Counted from the first letter of the stretch, positions 1 to 8,579 are shown. The stretch: DNA of 8,980 nucleotides from UBA10427 sp003500135 (GCA_963966275.1 CAWZYQ010000159.1:1-8980), one strand, 5' to 3'. Notes: generated by a model from the sequence alone, not told the origin. Translations and numbers: made by a program.

Positions 1-55
1 CACTACAGATGTCGGCCGCATTGTTGGTGACTGTAAAGATTGGGGATGGGTTGAC
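1..55 (-). repeat. 55-bp perfect direct repeat, copy 2
   Basis: Identical base for base to 1183-1237; the match breaks at 56 (g versus c at 1238). It encodes the linker and first strand of a module (VNPSP to AADICS). The match may extend past the left edge, so 55 bp is a minimum. The offset of 1182 bp is 394 codons, in frame, spanning exactly four modules. Confidence 0.95.
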
Positions 56-3000
56 GTCCACATTTGTCGTAAAGCCGCCCACAGGGCCGCAGCCGTCTGT
101 GCTCAGTACTTCAAACGTGTAGCTTGCCCGTTGGGCCGTGTTGGTCGTGTTGGCCAGTATTTCTGTGATCGTGCCCCCGTTCGGGTAGGTGTCGCCTATC
201 GTCACGCCTCCTCCGGTCAGGTTGCCACTACCATAATCCACTGCCGTCACACGTATCTGCCCGTTCTCTGTCGGCGTGTTCAGTGTGATGTCGGTCGCCG
301 TGCCTTCACATAGTACCGGAAGGGCATTCGTAATACCCATCGATGGCGCCGGATATACCGTTACCACCTCTACTATATCGGCCGTCGGGCCGCAACCTGC
401 TGCATCTGCCCGGAACGTATAGGCTACCGTCTGGACCGCATCGGTCGTATTGGTCAGGTTCTCGCGTATCCGCTGCCCGTTCGTGAAGGCCTCACCGCCT
501 GACAGGCTGCCTACCACGTTGCCCGAGGCATAGTCCACACTTACCAATTCGATCACTGCCCCGCCCGTCGGGCTGTTCAGGAGTATATCCGTTAACCCGC
601 CACTGCAGAAAGCATCATTATTGTCGGTCACACTCATCGTTGGCGTTGGGTTCACCACTACCTCCACGGTCTCAATATCCGCCCCCGCACATCCATTCGC
701 CGAGATACTGAACGTATAGCTCACCGTTACCGGGGCATTTGTCCCGTTCACGATCGCCTCGGTGATCTTTTCGCCGTCTGTAAAGGTCGCGCCAGGGGCC
801 AACGTGCCGCCCGCCGCCCCGTAGTTTACATTGTCCAGCGTGGCCACGGCGCCCAACGTCGGACTGTTGATGTCGATGTCCACCGTGCCGCCACTACATA
901 TCACCGGTATATTGTTGGTCACCGTCAGGCCCGGTATCGGGTCTACGTTCACCACCGCCTGTTGGGTGGCCGGGTTGTTGCAGCCATTCGCCGATACGCT
1001 GAACGTATAGGTTACCGTCGCCGGGGCATTTGTCGCATTGGTCAATACCTCGTTCAGCATCGTGCCCGGCGTGAACGTCTGGCCGTTGGCCAACGTGCCA
1101 CCCGCCGTCCCGTAGTCCACATTGTCCAGTGTGATGGTCGCGTTGGCCGTCGGGCTCAATAAATCAATGTCTACCGTGCTGCCACTACAGATGTCGGCCG
1201 CATTGTTGGTGACTGTAAAGATTGGGGATGGGTTGACCATAACATCAACTACATCAATTATATCAGTGCAACCATTGGCAGTAGTAGTAAAAGTATAGCT
1301 TACCGTTATGGTATTATCCGTATTATTCGTAATGATTTCGTTTATGGTGCCTGAAACACCTATCGAAGTGTTTGTAGAATAATCTATGCTTCCTGTTGCT
1401 CCATTATAATTCGCCTGAACAGAAATATCTCCATTCTCAGTTGATGTACTATAATCGACGTTTGCAGGACTTCCTGAGCATATTTCCGGACTATTGTTTG
1501 TTATTGAAGATACAATTTCAGGATTTATTGTTACTACAACATCAGTTGTAATACCGTCACAACCTTCCCCACTTGATGGGGTAATTCTGTAGGTTAGTGT
1601 TTCGATATTATTTGAAGGGCTGAATAGATTTTGTGAAATCGTATTACCTGTACCAGATCCTGCTCCAGAAATCCCTGCTGGATTATCAAAAACAATCCAG
1701 GAATATGTAGTGGGTGCCACTCCATTTGTAGTAGATAATGATATCGAAGTTGTACCACCACTACAAATTGTTTCACTTGCAGGCGTTGCAACAACATTAG
1801 GTAATGGATTAGAGATTATGTCAATGTTATCAGAAGCTGTGCAACTTGAATAATTGGGATCAGCATCTGTTACCAATAAAGTGAAAGTTTCAGTTTTAGG
1901 GTTGACAGGTGAATATGTGGCTGTTGGGGTATTTTCATTAACTAATTCCGTATTTGGTGTCCAGGAATAATCAAAACTTCCACTTCCGCCGGAAACCGAA
2001 CTCAATAAGTCAACACTTTCTCCAACACAGATATTATTATCCAGTGTTGATACTGCCAGGATAATGTTTCCATTCACATTCACCGTCGCATCGTCTGTCA
2101 ACGTTACGCTACAGCCTGATGTGCCGTTGATCGCTTCCACCGTAAAAGTTGTCGTGGCGGTCAGTGCACCGGTTGGTAATCCTATCGTGCCTCCTAAACT
2201 AGCTACCGGTGATCCGATGTTAGATGCTCCTGATTTGAGTTGGTAATTTACCCCTACCTCGCTCATGGCTACTTCTATCGATGTGCTGCCATTATAACAT
2301 AAATACGTATCTTGTCCGGTCACTGCCAGCGTTGTGGAGGGCAAGGCGTTTACTGTCAAAAGGCCTGAGCTTGTATTAACATTACAACTTGCTCCGTTTT
2401 CTGTTACTACACATCGATATTCGAAACCATGTAGTCCGGATACATCAGAGATATTTAAAGTATTGGTGGTAAAATTGGTATAAACACCCCCATCCGTAAT
2501 TCCATCTATATCAGTAAATCCCCCTCCGTCATCTCTTTGCCACTGGTAAGTGAGAAGTGTACCGCTTGCAATTATTGAAAAACTGGCGCTTTCACCTTCA
2601 CAAAACTCTTTATCACTGGGGTTTTTAGTTATTACAGGAAAATCGACGCTTGATAAATTGCCACCATTGGAACCATCGAGCCCTAAAAAATTATTTGCAT
2701 TTTCCTGGATCAATATATTTCCACTTGAAGCAGGTGTAATAGCCTGAATTTCAATGCCCGATATAGTAATGTCATTAAGGTCAGAAGTGCCCGATATTGT
2801 AGCTTCTATTCTGAACCGTGAAGCATCTGTGAATGTACTTGAAGCAATGGATATATCTGTACCTGTGGCATTAACCGTAATTGGCGCCGCTGTATTGTAA
2901 ACAAATCCTGTTGGGAGAACCAGATCAATCGTAGATGTTGATCCGAACTCAGTTACGGCTGTTTCAGCAATAATTATGTTGCCAATTGTTACAAACCCGT

Positions 3001-3109
3001 TACCGGCACATTGATCAGTTCCACCTGAGGCTGGTGTAACGGAAACATCGGCAAATCCCAGCGCCAGGTTAAAAAATGATACTATTACAAAAAGTAAAAA
3101 TTTCCGCAT
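1..3109 (-). CDS. Giant secreted modular adhesin-like protein with PKD/Ig-like repeats, 3' end beyond window
   Basis: An uninterrupted reading frame runs from ATG at 3109 to the left edge (1036 codons seen, no stop), so the C-terminus is missing. Residues 1-20 are a Sec signal peptide (MRKFLLFVIV..., ending near GFA). Residues 21-157 form a beta-rich head I cannot name. Residues ~158-260 look Ig-like (YQWQ, then VSGLHGFEYRC). From ~265 onward are beta-sandwich modules starting around C271, C361 and C449, then modules of 97-101 residues with conserved NPxP linker, TVTNN, ICSGG, TYTFxxxANGC. These resemble the PKD-like modules of large Bacteroidota surface and gliding-associated proteins, often exported by the type IX system; its sorting domain would lie outside the window. 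The start is supported by the signal peptide and a 9-bp gap after the lipoprotein gene. Likely a cell-surface or secreted adhesin or filament; the ligand is unknown. Base composition is strongly mosaic (see repeat entries). Confidence 0.9.
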   Translation of the reverse strand, partial: MRKFLLFVIVSFFNLALGFADVSVTPASGGTDQCAGNGFVTIGNIIIAETAVTEFGSTSTIDLVLPTGFVYNTAAPITVNATGTDISIASSTFTDASRFRIEATISGTSDLNDITISGIEIQAITPASSGNILIQENANNFLGLDGSNGGNLSSVDFPVITKNPSDKEFCEGESASFSIIASGTLLTYQWQRDDGGGFTDIDGITDGGVYTNFTTNTLNISDVSGLHGFEYRCVVTENGASCNVNTSSGLLTVNALPSTTLAVTGQDTYLCYNGSTSIEVAMSEVGVNYQLKSGASNIGSPVASLGGTIGLPTGALTATTTFTVEAINGTSGCSVTLTDDATVNVNGNIILAVSTLDNNICVGESVDLLSSVSGGSGSFDYSWTPNTELVNENTPTATYSPVNPKTETFTLLVTDADPNYSSCTASDNIDIISNPLPNVVATPASETICSGGTTSISLSTTNGVAPTTYSWIVFDNPAGISGAGSGTGNTISQNLFSPSNNIETLTYRITPSSGEGCDGITTDVVVTINPEIVSSITNNSPEICSGSPANVDYSTSTENGDISVQANYNGATGSIDYSTNTSIGVSGTINEIITNNTDNTITVSYTFTTTANGCTDIIDVVDVMVNPSPIFTVTNNAADICSGSTVDIDLLSPTANATITLDNVDYGTAGGTLANGQTFTPGTMLNEVLTNATNAPATVTYTFSVSANGCNNPATQQAVVNVDPIPGLTVTNNIPVICSGGTVDIDINSPTLGAVATLDNVNYGAAGGTLAPGATFTDGEKITEAIVNGTNAPVTVSYTFSISANGCAGADIETVEVVVNPTPTMSVTDNNDAFCSGGLTDILLNSPTGGAVIELVSVDYASGNVVGSLSGGEAFTNGQRIRENLTNTTDAVQTVAYTFRADAAGCGPTADIVEVVTVYPAPSMGITNALPVLCEGTATDITLNTPTENGQIRVTAVDYGSGNLTGGGVTIGDTYPNGGTITEILANTTNTAQRASYTFEVLSTDGCGPVGGFTTNVDVNPSPIFTVTNNAADICS
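1183..1237 (-). repeat. 55-bp perfect direct repeat, copy 1
   Basis: Identical to 1-55. Its right end at 1237 lies 3 bp beyond the module boundary (1234/1235) and coincides with the abrupt change from GC-rich to AT-rich coding sequence, which makes it a plausible recombination junction between modules. Confidence 0.95.
2075..2340. other. Second, smaller GC-elevated patch in the adhesin gene
   Basis: Counts of about 53% (2101-2160) and 52% (2161-2220) stand above the AT-rich flanks. It encodes roughly one module (residues ~258-345, with C271 in an LCYNGST motif). The edges are less sharp than at 1237 and were placed by eye. It looks like a separately inherited module. Confidence 0.5.
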
Positions 3110-3118
3110 CTAATTAAA

Positions 3119-4381
3119 CTAGGGTTTTAATTCACCAAATTTGTTTGTCTTTATCAGGCACATTTTAAGATTTCCACCTTCTTCTGAACCAATATCAAAG
3201 CCAATTACGCCACCAATTAATATTTGCCCTCCTTCTAATTCAATTACCTCTATTCCTGTATCGTCAAGAGAACTACCAAAAAAGTTTTGCCAAACAATAT
3301 TCCCATTTACATCCGTTTTGATCAAGCCGATATCACTGCCGTAATTGGGTATTTCCCTTGAGGTAGCTAATAAATACCCTCCATCGGAAGCAAGGGATAC
3401 ATCCAAAATATTCTCACCCGGATTTTCCAAAAATACTTTGCTCCAAAGCTCTTCAAATTGACTGGATGCCGGTCTTGACCTGACTAAAGTGGGGTAAGCC
3501 ACTCCATTATTAATAGTACTACCGCATAAAATGTAACCTTCATCAAACAGCTGACCTCCTGAATTTGCAATGTTGCTGTTGGTATCGCCGAAAGATTTAC
3601 CATTTCCCTTCAGTCCAATTCCATTTACAAAATATTCTTCAATGGTAATATTAGTAGATTGCAAATTCACCGGGTCATCTCGGAAACCCGATGTGCTGAT
3701 CACAACTACTTTGTCGGGGTCAGAGGTTTCGAATACGCGTTGACCGATAAAAGTGCCATTATAGGTATCTGTAGCCCCGAGGATTTCAACACTATCCCTT
3801 CTAAAACCAAGGCTTTCGTCTAAATCGATTAAAAAACTACTTTGACCACCAGAAAATGATCCCACAACCATATAGCCACCATAAGAAAAGTGAAAAATAT
3901 CATTGGGGCTTAAGTTTCTACCTGGAATATTATAAGAAATTGAATCTATCAAACTGCCTGATCCTGAGATAATTGCAACTGAAGCAAGTTGGTCGCCGGA
4001 ACCATCCGAAAGGAAACCTGTAACTGCATAGTTCCCATTGCTTTCTACAATGGCCCTTGCCTCATCATCACCGATCCCTCCTATATTTGTTTGCCATAGT
4101 TGATTGCCTGAACCATCGGTTTTTACGATGAACCAATCTTTGCCACCATTGGAAAATGACGTACTATAACCAGCCAATACATAACCTCCATCAGACGATT
4201 GAATCAAATCGTTCATAACATCAACCCCGACACCACCATAGGTTTTTATGAAAGTTACCTCGCTTTGTTTTACCAAATCATTTTCATCATAGCAGGAAGC
4301 TAAGAAAAAGGGTACGAGCACATGTAATAGTGTTACCGGATTCCGCAGATATAATTTAAAAAATCCCACTATTGTCTTCAT
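3119..4381 (-). CDS. Propeller-repeat lipoprotein
   Basis: A 420-residue protein starting at ATG 4381. A TTG directly before it (4384) is in frame but needless; the ATG gives a normal lipoprotein signal, with lysine near the N-terminus, a hydrophobic stretch and lipobox LASC with C30 as the lipidated residue. The mature protein carries about seven repeats built on a GGYxLxG-like strand: near residues 65-71 (DGGYVLAGY), 116-122, 168-174, 224-230, 281-287, 334-340 and 384-390, several followed by an FIVKTDGSGNQLW-type strand. This fits a seven-bladed beta-propeller of the type common in Bacteroidota exported proteins. No enzymatic motif and no C-terminal sorting domain is seen; it ends NKFGELKP. 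Asp40 is Ser40's neighbour region, not diagnostic: residues after C30 are YDEND, an acidic stretch reminiscent of the surface-export signal of Bacteroidota lipoproteins, so surface exposure is possible but inferred. The start lies 3 bp after the barrel-protein stop, so co-translation is likely. Role: probably a binding or scaffold partner of the adhesin or barrel. Confidence 0.88.
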   Translation of the reverse strand: MKTIVGFFKLYLRNPVTLLHVLVPFFLASCYDENDLVKQSEVTFIKTYGGVGVDVMNDLIQSSDGGYVLAGYSTSFSNGGKDWFIVKTDGSGNQLWQTNIGGIGDDEARAIVESNGNYAVTGFLSDGSGDQLASVAIISGSGSLIDSISYNIPGRNLSPNDIFHFSYGGYMVVGSFSGGQSSFLIDLDESLGFRRDSVEILGATDTYNGTFIGQRVFETSDPDKVVVISTSGFRDDPVNLQSTNITIEEYFVNGIGLKGNGKSFGDTNSNIANSGGQLFDEGYILCGSTINNGVAYPTLVRSRPASSQFEELWSKVFLENPGENILDVSLASDGGYLLATSREIPNYGSDIGLIKTDVNGNIVWQNFFGSSLDDTGIEVIELEGGQILIGGVIGFDIGSEEGGNLKMCLIKTNKFGELKP

Positions 4382-4384
4382 CAA

Positions 4385-5467
4385 TCACTTCTTTTTAATT
4401 TTTCTTGGATAATACATAGGCTTGATAAAACCTATAGTAAACGAAGCATAATCGATCAGGAAATCATCGTCTACAAAATTTAATGGAAAATGGTACTGAC
4501 GATTTTCAGTATCCTCCGATACCCATTTGTACCTGCTATTTTCATCAACCAGGTTCTTCATTCCCCTTGCATACCGCAATTCAAATGTGAGGTAATTTTT
4601 ACCGATCATATACTGCACGCCAAGTCCGGCGAAGTAAGAGAAATTATTTTTTACCCTTAGCTCGTTTAACTCACCTATGTCAGCCACTTCGTTCGAAAAT
4701 GCATCCCCGCCCTGGTTTACTGTTCTAGTTACATTTGTTGCACTGGCATTTAGTAATGTGGCTGGTATTATCCCAGCTAAAATATATGGTGACCAACGTT
4801 TTTTAACCGGAACGATATATTTTAAAGCTATCGGGAATTCTAAAAAGGTATGATTTTGTTTCAAAACAGGTTGATAAAAGTTGTTTGCATCGTTAAAATA
4901 TCGTCCCAATTGCTGATGAGTAAATCTCGAAAATTGAAAATCTACTGTTAAATGTAGCTCTTTATACAAGGCAAATTCCACTCCGGCCGCGATACTAATG
5001 CCTGATTTGTTTTGCATAGTTTCGCTTTCTTCAAAGCCTGAAAAACTGTGGTTTACTATTTCCTGATAAAAGCTTTTGTTAACACCTAGTTTTATCACAT
5101 GGAAAGAAATAAAAGGTTTTGTTGTGAACTTTTGATGATGCTTTATTAATTCATTTGGATCATTGATCAAATCAACTTCATAAAGTGGATTAGTTTTAAG
5201 TAGTTGTAGATAGGACTCATCGGCTTGTTCAAAATAATCCAGATATAGGTAACTTAACGTTTGTAATCGAAGCGCTTCCACTCGTTCCTCATCGGAAAGG
5301 TTACTATTGCTGGTGCAACGAGATAATAAGTCGGTAACTTCATATAACCTCCCTAATTCAAATTTATCTTCAGCCTGACGTATAAGCTGAGAGCATTCAC
5401 TTTGAGCAATTAGTAAAGTAGCCTTTCCAAAAAATAAAACCGACCAAAAAAATATTTTCCTGAGCAT
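4385..5467 (-). CDS. Outer-membrane beta-barrel protein with helical-repeat N-terminus
   Basis: A 360-residue protein from ATG 5467, 16 bp after the STAND gene's TAA. Residues 1-21 are a signal peptide (hydrophobic FFWSVLFF, cleavage near IAQ). Residues ~23-115 are helical and TPR-like (AEDKFELGRLYEV, LSYLYLDYFEQADESYLQLL), closing with a NDPNELIKHHQKF segment. From ~117 to 350 come alternating amphipathic strands typical of an 8-10-stranded barrel: KPFISFHVIKLGVN, GISIAAGVEFALYK, LHLTVDFQFSRF, FLEFPIALKYIVP, SPYILAGIIPATLL, FSYFAGLGVQYMI, LTFELRYARGM, ASFTIGFIKP. The family is the broad porin-like OMP_b-brl group; substrate or transport role cannot be read from sequence. The periplasmic TPR part could bind a partner, and the nearest candidate in the operon is the WD40 end of the STAND protein (inference). 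No Shine-Dalgarno sequence is visible, as usual in Bacteroidota. Confidence 0.87.
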   Translation of the reverse strand: MLRKIFFWSVLFFGKATLLIAQSECSQLIRQAEDKFELGRLYEVTDLLSRCTSNSNLSDEERVEALRLQTLSYLYLDYFEQADESYLQLLKTNPLYEVDLINDPNELIKHHQKFTTKPFISFHVIKLGVNKSFYQEIVNHSFSGFEESETMQNKSGISIAAGVEFALYKELHLTVDFQFSRFTHQQLGRYFNDANNFYQPVLKQNHTFLEFPIALKYIVPVKKRWSPYILAGIIPATLLNASATNVTRTVNQGGDAFSNEVADIGELNELRVKNNFSYFAGLGVQYMIGKNYLTFELRYARGMKNLVDENSRYKWVSEDTENRQYHFPLNFVDDDFLIDYASFTIGFIKPMYYPRKIKKK

Positions 5468-5483
5468 TTGAGCTTAAATGCGT

Positions 5484-8400
5484 TTATTTACAAGTGTTTC
5501 TAAAATCAATATCTTCACCTACGTATCTATCCCATTCCCTTCTTGTCAGATTTCTGCCCAATCTTTCACATAATTTATCAGACATCAACGTTGCACGAGT
5601 AGGCCAGACCTTTAAACTGCCATCCCTCGAACCCGTCAATAAATAATTGCCGGAAGGATTAAAACTTATACTCCAGACATAATCATTATGATCTTTGAAG
5701 GTCAATGGTAGCTTATTGAGATGATCCATGATCCACATCTGTACCGACCCATCATAACTGGCGGTGGCCAGAAGTTCATTGTTATTACTGAATACAATTT
5801 CCGATACTCTGGACTCCTGCCCCAACAAACCGCTTAATATTTTAAACCCTTCTACTCCATTTTCCATGTCAGCTAAAAATACTACCCCATCTTCATTTCC
5901 TATAGCAAGTAGATCACCTCCATGGTTAAATGAAATTGCATGTATGGGTTGTTCAGTAATATCAATAACTTTTATGGTTTCTCCTATATTATCGAGGTTC
6001 CAGAAATGTAGTTGTCCCATTTCATTTGCCGAGATAAGAAGCTCATCATCATTACTGACTGCCATGGCTGTAACCCTATGGTTGAAAACTTTAAGTTCAG
6101 TGCTTTGGAAATTCTCCAGGTCGTTGATCCTCAATGTTTTGTCATTTGTTCCATATGAAAGGAACATCGCTTTATTATGTAAAAATTTTAATTCTGTAAC
6201 CGGGCCGTTGTGACCGTAAATTTTTTGATAATTAAATGAGAGTAAATCTATCACTAATACATAAGGCGCTTCCCCGGCAACTACTAGGAACTGGCCGTCT
6301 TTGCTTACTTTCATTTCATAATTGATGTAGTTATGCTTATACAAAAGCTGGGCGGTGTTGTCGAAACTTTCCCACATATATATTTTACCATCGCTGCCAG
6401 TGGTATAATATTGTGTGCCATCCGGTTCATAAGCTATTGCCCTAACTAAATCCTTATGCTGTTTAAAACGGTTAAAATCCTCTCCTTCAATGCCTTTTAA
6501 TGCATAATACAATCCATCATAAATAAAATTATCATAACTATTGCCCTGATATTCTTCATTAAACTTGTAAGCTTGTTGAGCCAACAGCCCCTGAAGGTCT
6601 TCACTACCTACCGACAGGGATTTTAACGCCATGGATTGAGATATGGAAAGCATCCTCAGCCGATCAGCTTTATCACGTTCAATACGGGCAATTCGTTCCT
6701 GTTCTAATGCAAATACCCTTGCTATATCTGCTTCAACTTTTTGATACTCGGCAATTTCTTTTTGCTGAAATGCTTCCTGTTCTTTTAATTCTGCAAAACT
6801 TTTTTGTTCCAAAGCATACGCTTCACTTTTCTCAGCTTCTTTTCTGGCTGCTTCAGCTCTTTCTTTTTGTTCACGTGCTTTGTCAGCTTCAACCTCAGCG
6901 CGTGCTTTTGCCGAGCGGGCCAGTTTCGCCTGCTTTTCAGCTTCTATAGCACTTTGTGTTGCCAATTCCGCCTGCTTTTCCGATTCCATTTTCTGCACCC
7001 ATCCAAAAACGAAAAATAGCATGGATATAACGGCCGCTACACCCAAGAGAACAGCAACGGCCCTTGTACGCCTTAGCATACGTCTTTGCATCAGTTCCCT
7101 TGCGCGCTGTTCATTTTCGTAAGTTTCCCTTGAGTTTTCCAGAAAACTTATAGCCAGTTCGTAATATTGATTATACCTTTCTGCCCATACCCTGGTAGGT
7201 TTTTGTTTATTCATCCAGTTTATGGCCAATTGAAGATCTGGTGGTCTCCAAAGGCCTGTTTTACCTACCTGGTGCATTTTAGCCGCCTCTGAAAGCCTTC
7301 GATACATATTGGCCGATTCTGCTTCATCTTCAACCCATACTTTCAGGCGCTGCCATATTCGCATAAGACTCTCATGAGAGATTTCAATAAGAGAGTTTCC
7401 ATGAAGAACTATATCGGATGAAGGCATTAAAAGAGATCTGCCGGGAGCACGAAAGCAATCGATAACATTGGTGACCTCTTGCTCTGAAGCTTCTGCTATA
7501 TGAGCTATTTCTTTAACGCGTGCTGACTTGCGCGCACCAGTGTTATCAGAGCTTTTCTCGGTGAGACATTTAAATAGTATTTCACAAATTTCTTTTTCCC
7601 TCTTTGAAAGTTCCGAGTAAGCCTCGTTAGCGTGTTGGGAAAGTGCCTCGCTAATTTTGCCTATTGCAATGTAATGCCTTAGGTCAATGGGCTCGTTATC
7701 CTTTTTGTGTTTCGTCCAGTAGTCCCACGTACGCATCATTGCATGCTGCAATACGGGAAGCTGGTCCGGGTTATTGCCAATATCGTTTAGTAGCTGATGG
7801 GCCAATCGATTCGTTATTTGCCCCCCGCCAACTGCTACTGGTCCTTCAATTGCCAGTCTCATTTGCTCACGGGTCATTTGTGGAATGAGATAATGGCTTT
7901 TATTGATTATATGCGTAAGTTCAGGGAATTGTGAGCAGTCACCTATGAAGTCAGAGCGCATGGTCATCGCCACATAAACCGGCACCTCACTCTGTTGAAT
8001 ACTTTTTATTAATAAATTAACGAATGCTGCCGCTTCACTTTTTGCTTTTGCGTCACCCTCGGTTTTGATAAATCGAAACAGCTCTTCAAACTGGTCGATA
8101 AGAATGAATATATTCGATGAGGATTTGACGTTGATCTGTTTTATGGCATCCACCAAACCCATAGAGCTACTGCGAATGATCGTATTGGTGATAGATTTTC
8201 CAATCTCAAGCTCTTCGGTTGTAGCATTATTGTAATTTTCATCTTTTTCAATGATGGCCTCGGCCAAATTTTCCAGCGGGGTAATACCCGGACGAACCGT
8301 AATGACTGTCCATTCAGAGCCGGCGTTGGTCATAAAGCCGCCATAGAGAATAGGAATAAGACCGCAATACATTAGTGAGGACTTACCACCTCCTGATGCA

Positions 8401-8579
8401 CCTAATACTGCTACAAATCTATGCCTTGCTAAATTGAGCAACACTTCATCGCTTTGACCTTCACGACCAAAAAACAGATGACTTTCCTCAAATCCGAATG
8501 GTCTAAGCCCCGGAAAGGGATTGATAAGATATTCGGTTGTGGTGGTAGATTCGTTAATAAAGGTTTCCTGCGCTTTCAT
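5484..8579 (-). CDS. nSTAND1-type NTPase with transmembrane helix, coiled coil and WD40 propeller
   Basis: A 1031-residue signal-transducing P-loop ATPase. The N-terminus has the family entry motif NPFPGLRPFGFEESHLFFGRE (20 of these residues, from N20). Walker A is GASGGGKSS (60-68), Walker B FILIDQFEEL (158-167), then MRSDF (207-211), LPVLQHAMMRTW (274-285) and the SHESLMRIW motif (401-409) closing the NTPase and helical region. A cluster of arginines (499-506) precedes one transmembrane segment (~506-527). Residues ~530-645 are an Ala/Glu/Lys/Arg-rich coiled coil. Residues ~703-992 are about seven WD40 repeats, with GSDGKIYMW, ASYDGSVQMW and GSRDGSLKVW the clearest. The tail NLTRREWDRYVGED...TC is a recurring end of such proteins. 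STAND ATPases act as ligand-sensing switches that oligomerise, as in NLRs; the propeller is the expected sensor. The ATG directly abuts the upstream TAG, arguing for coupled translation with the TIR-like gene. Ligand and output are unknown. Confidence 0.95.
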   Translation of the reverse strand: MKAQETFINESTTTTEYLINPFPGLRPFGFEESHLFFGREGQSDEVLLNLARHRFVAVLGASGGGKSSLMYCGLIPILYGGFMTNAGSEWTVITVRPGITPLENLAEAIIEKDENYNNATTEELEIGKSITNTIIRSSSMGLVDAIKQINVKSSSNIFILIDQFEELFRFIKTEGDAKAKSEAAAFVNLLIKSIQQSEVPVYVAMTMRSDFIGDCSQFPELTHIINKSHYLIPQMTREQMRLAIEGPVAVGGGQITNRLAHQLLNDIGNNPDQLPVLQHAMMRTWDYWTKHKKDNEPIDLRHYIAIGKISEALSQHANEAYSELSKREKEICEILFKCLTEKSSDNTGARKSARVKEIAHIAEASEQEVTNVIDCFRAPGRSLLMPSSDIVLHGNSLIEISHESLMRIWQRLKVWVEDEAESANMYRRLSEAAKMHQVGKTGLWRPPDLQLAINWMNKQKPTRVWAERYNQYYELAISFLENSRETYENEQRARELMQRRMLRRTRAVAVLLGVAAVISMLFFVFGWVQKMESEKQAELATQSAIEAEKQAKLARSAKARAEVEADKAREQKERAEAARKEAEKSEAYALEQKSFAELKEQEAFQQKEIAEYQKVEADIARVFALEQERIARIERDKADRLRMLSISQSMALKSLSVGSEDLQGLLAQQAYKFNEEYQGNSYDNFIYDGLYYALKGIEGEDFNRFKQHKDLVRAIAYEPDGTQYYTTGSDGKIYMWESFDNTAQLLYKHNYINYEMKVSKDGQFLVVAGEAPYVLVIDLLSFNYQKIYGHNGPVTELKFLHNKAMFLSYGTNDKTLRINDLENFQSTELKVFNHRVTAMAVSNDDELLISANEMGQLHFWNLDNIGETIKVIDITEQPIHAISFNHGGDLLAIGNEDGVVFLADMENGVEGFKILSGLLGQESRVSEIVFSNNNELLATASYDGSVQMWIMDHLNKLPLTFKDHNDYVWSISFNPSGNYLLTGSRDGSLKVWPTRATLMSDKLCERLGRNLTRREWDRYVGEDIDFRNTCK

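Larger units (their letters stand above)
1..1237. other. GC-rich block inside the adhesin gene
   Basis: Lines counted by eye here are near 58% G+C (for example 961-1020, 35 of 60), while the sequence just to the right is near 37-40% (1261-1320, 24 of 60; 1381-1440, about 22 of 60). Both sides are the same reading frame and module family, so the difference is in codon choice rather than fold. The edge at 1237 is sharp. This fits modules acquired from, or amplified from, a different source gene. Confidence 0.8.
1..1525 (-). repeat. Tandem 97-101-codon PKD-like modules in the adhesin gene
   Basis: Reading on the minus strand from the NPxP linker, modules lie at 1235-1525 (291 bp), 944-1234 (291), 653-943 (291), 356-652 (297) and 53-355 (303), with a sixth begun at 1-52. 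Each has an N-terminal NPxP linker (DPIP or YPAP in two), a TNN/TDN-type strand, a Cys in a CSGG-like motif (residues 544, 641, 738, 835, 934, 1035) and a second Cys in an ANGC-like motif near the end. The two Cys per module could form a disulfide, which is inference. Modules 944-1234 and 653-943 are most alike; 1235-1525 has the same protein pattern but a very different base composition. Confidence 0.85.

Noticed and set aside
1..1237. Regularly repeated sequence as a possible CRISPR array or transposon
   Set aside because: The repeats are ~291-303 bp, divergent, in frame and coding; there are no short identical repeats with unique spacers, no terminal inverted repeats and no transposase.
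131..2747. Short open frames (plus strand and one minus-strand frame) inside the adhesin gene
   Set aside because: They overlap a continuous 1036-codon frame with signal peptide and repeated modules; their products are Arg-rich or otherwise shapeless shadows of the repeats.
4382..4384. TTG start one codon upstream of the lipoprotein ATG
   Set aside because: It adds only one residue and abuts the previous stop; the ATG at 4381 is the simpler start and gives a normal lipoprotein signal.
3110..5483. Promoters or terminators in the intergenic gaps
   Set aside because: Gaps are only 3-16 bp, with no hairpin followed by T-run and no Bacteroidota-type -7/-33 promoter that would not lie inside coding sequence.
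5764..7888. Several plus-strand open frames opposite the STAND gene
   Set aside because: They lie wholly within the strongly supported STAND coding frame, have low-complexity Ser/Leu/Phe-rich products and no recognisable domain.
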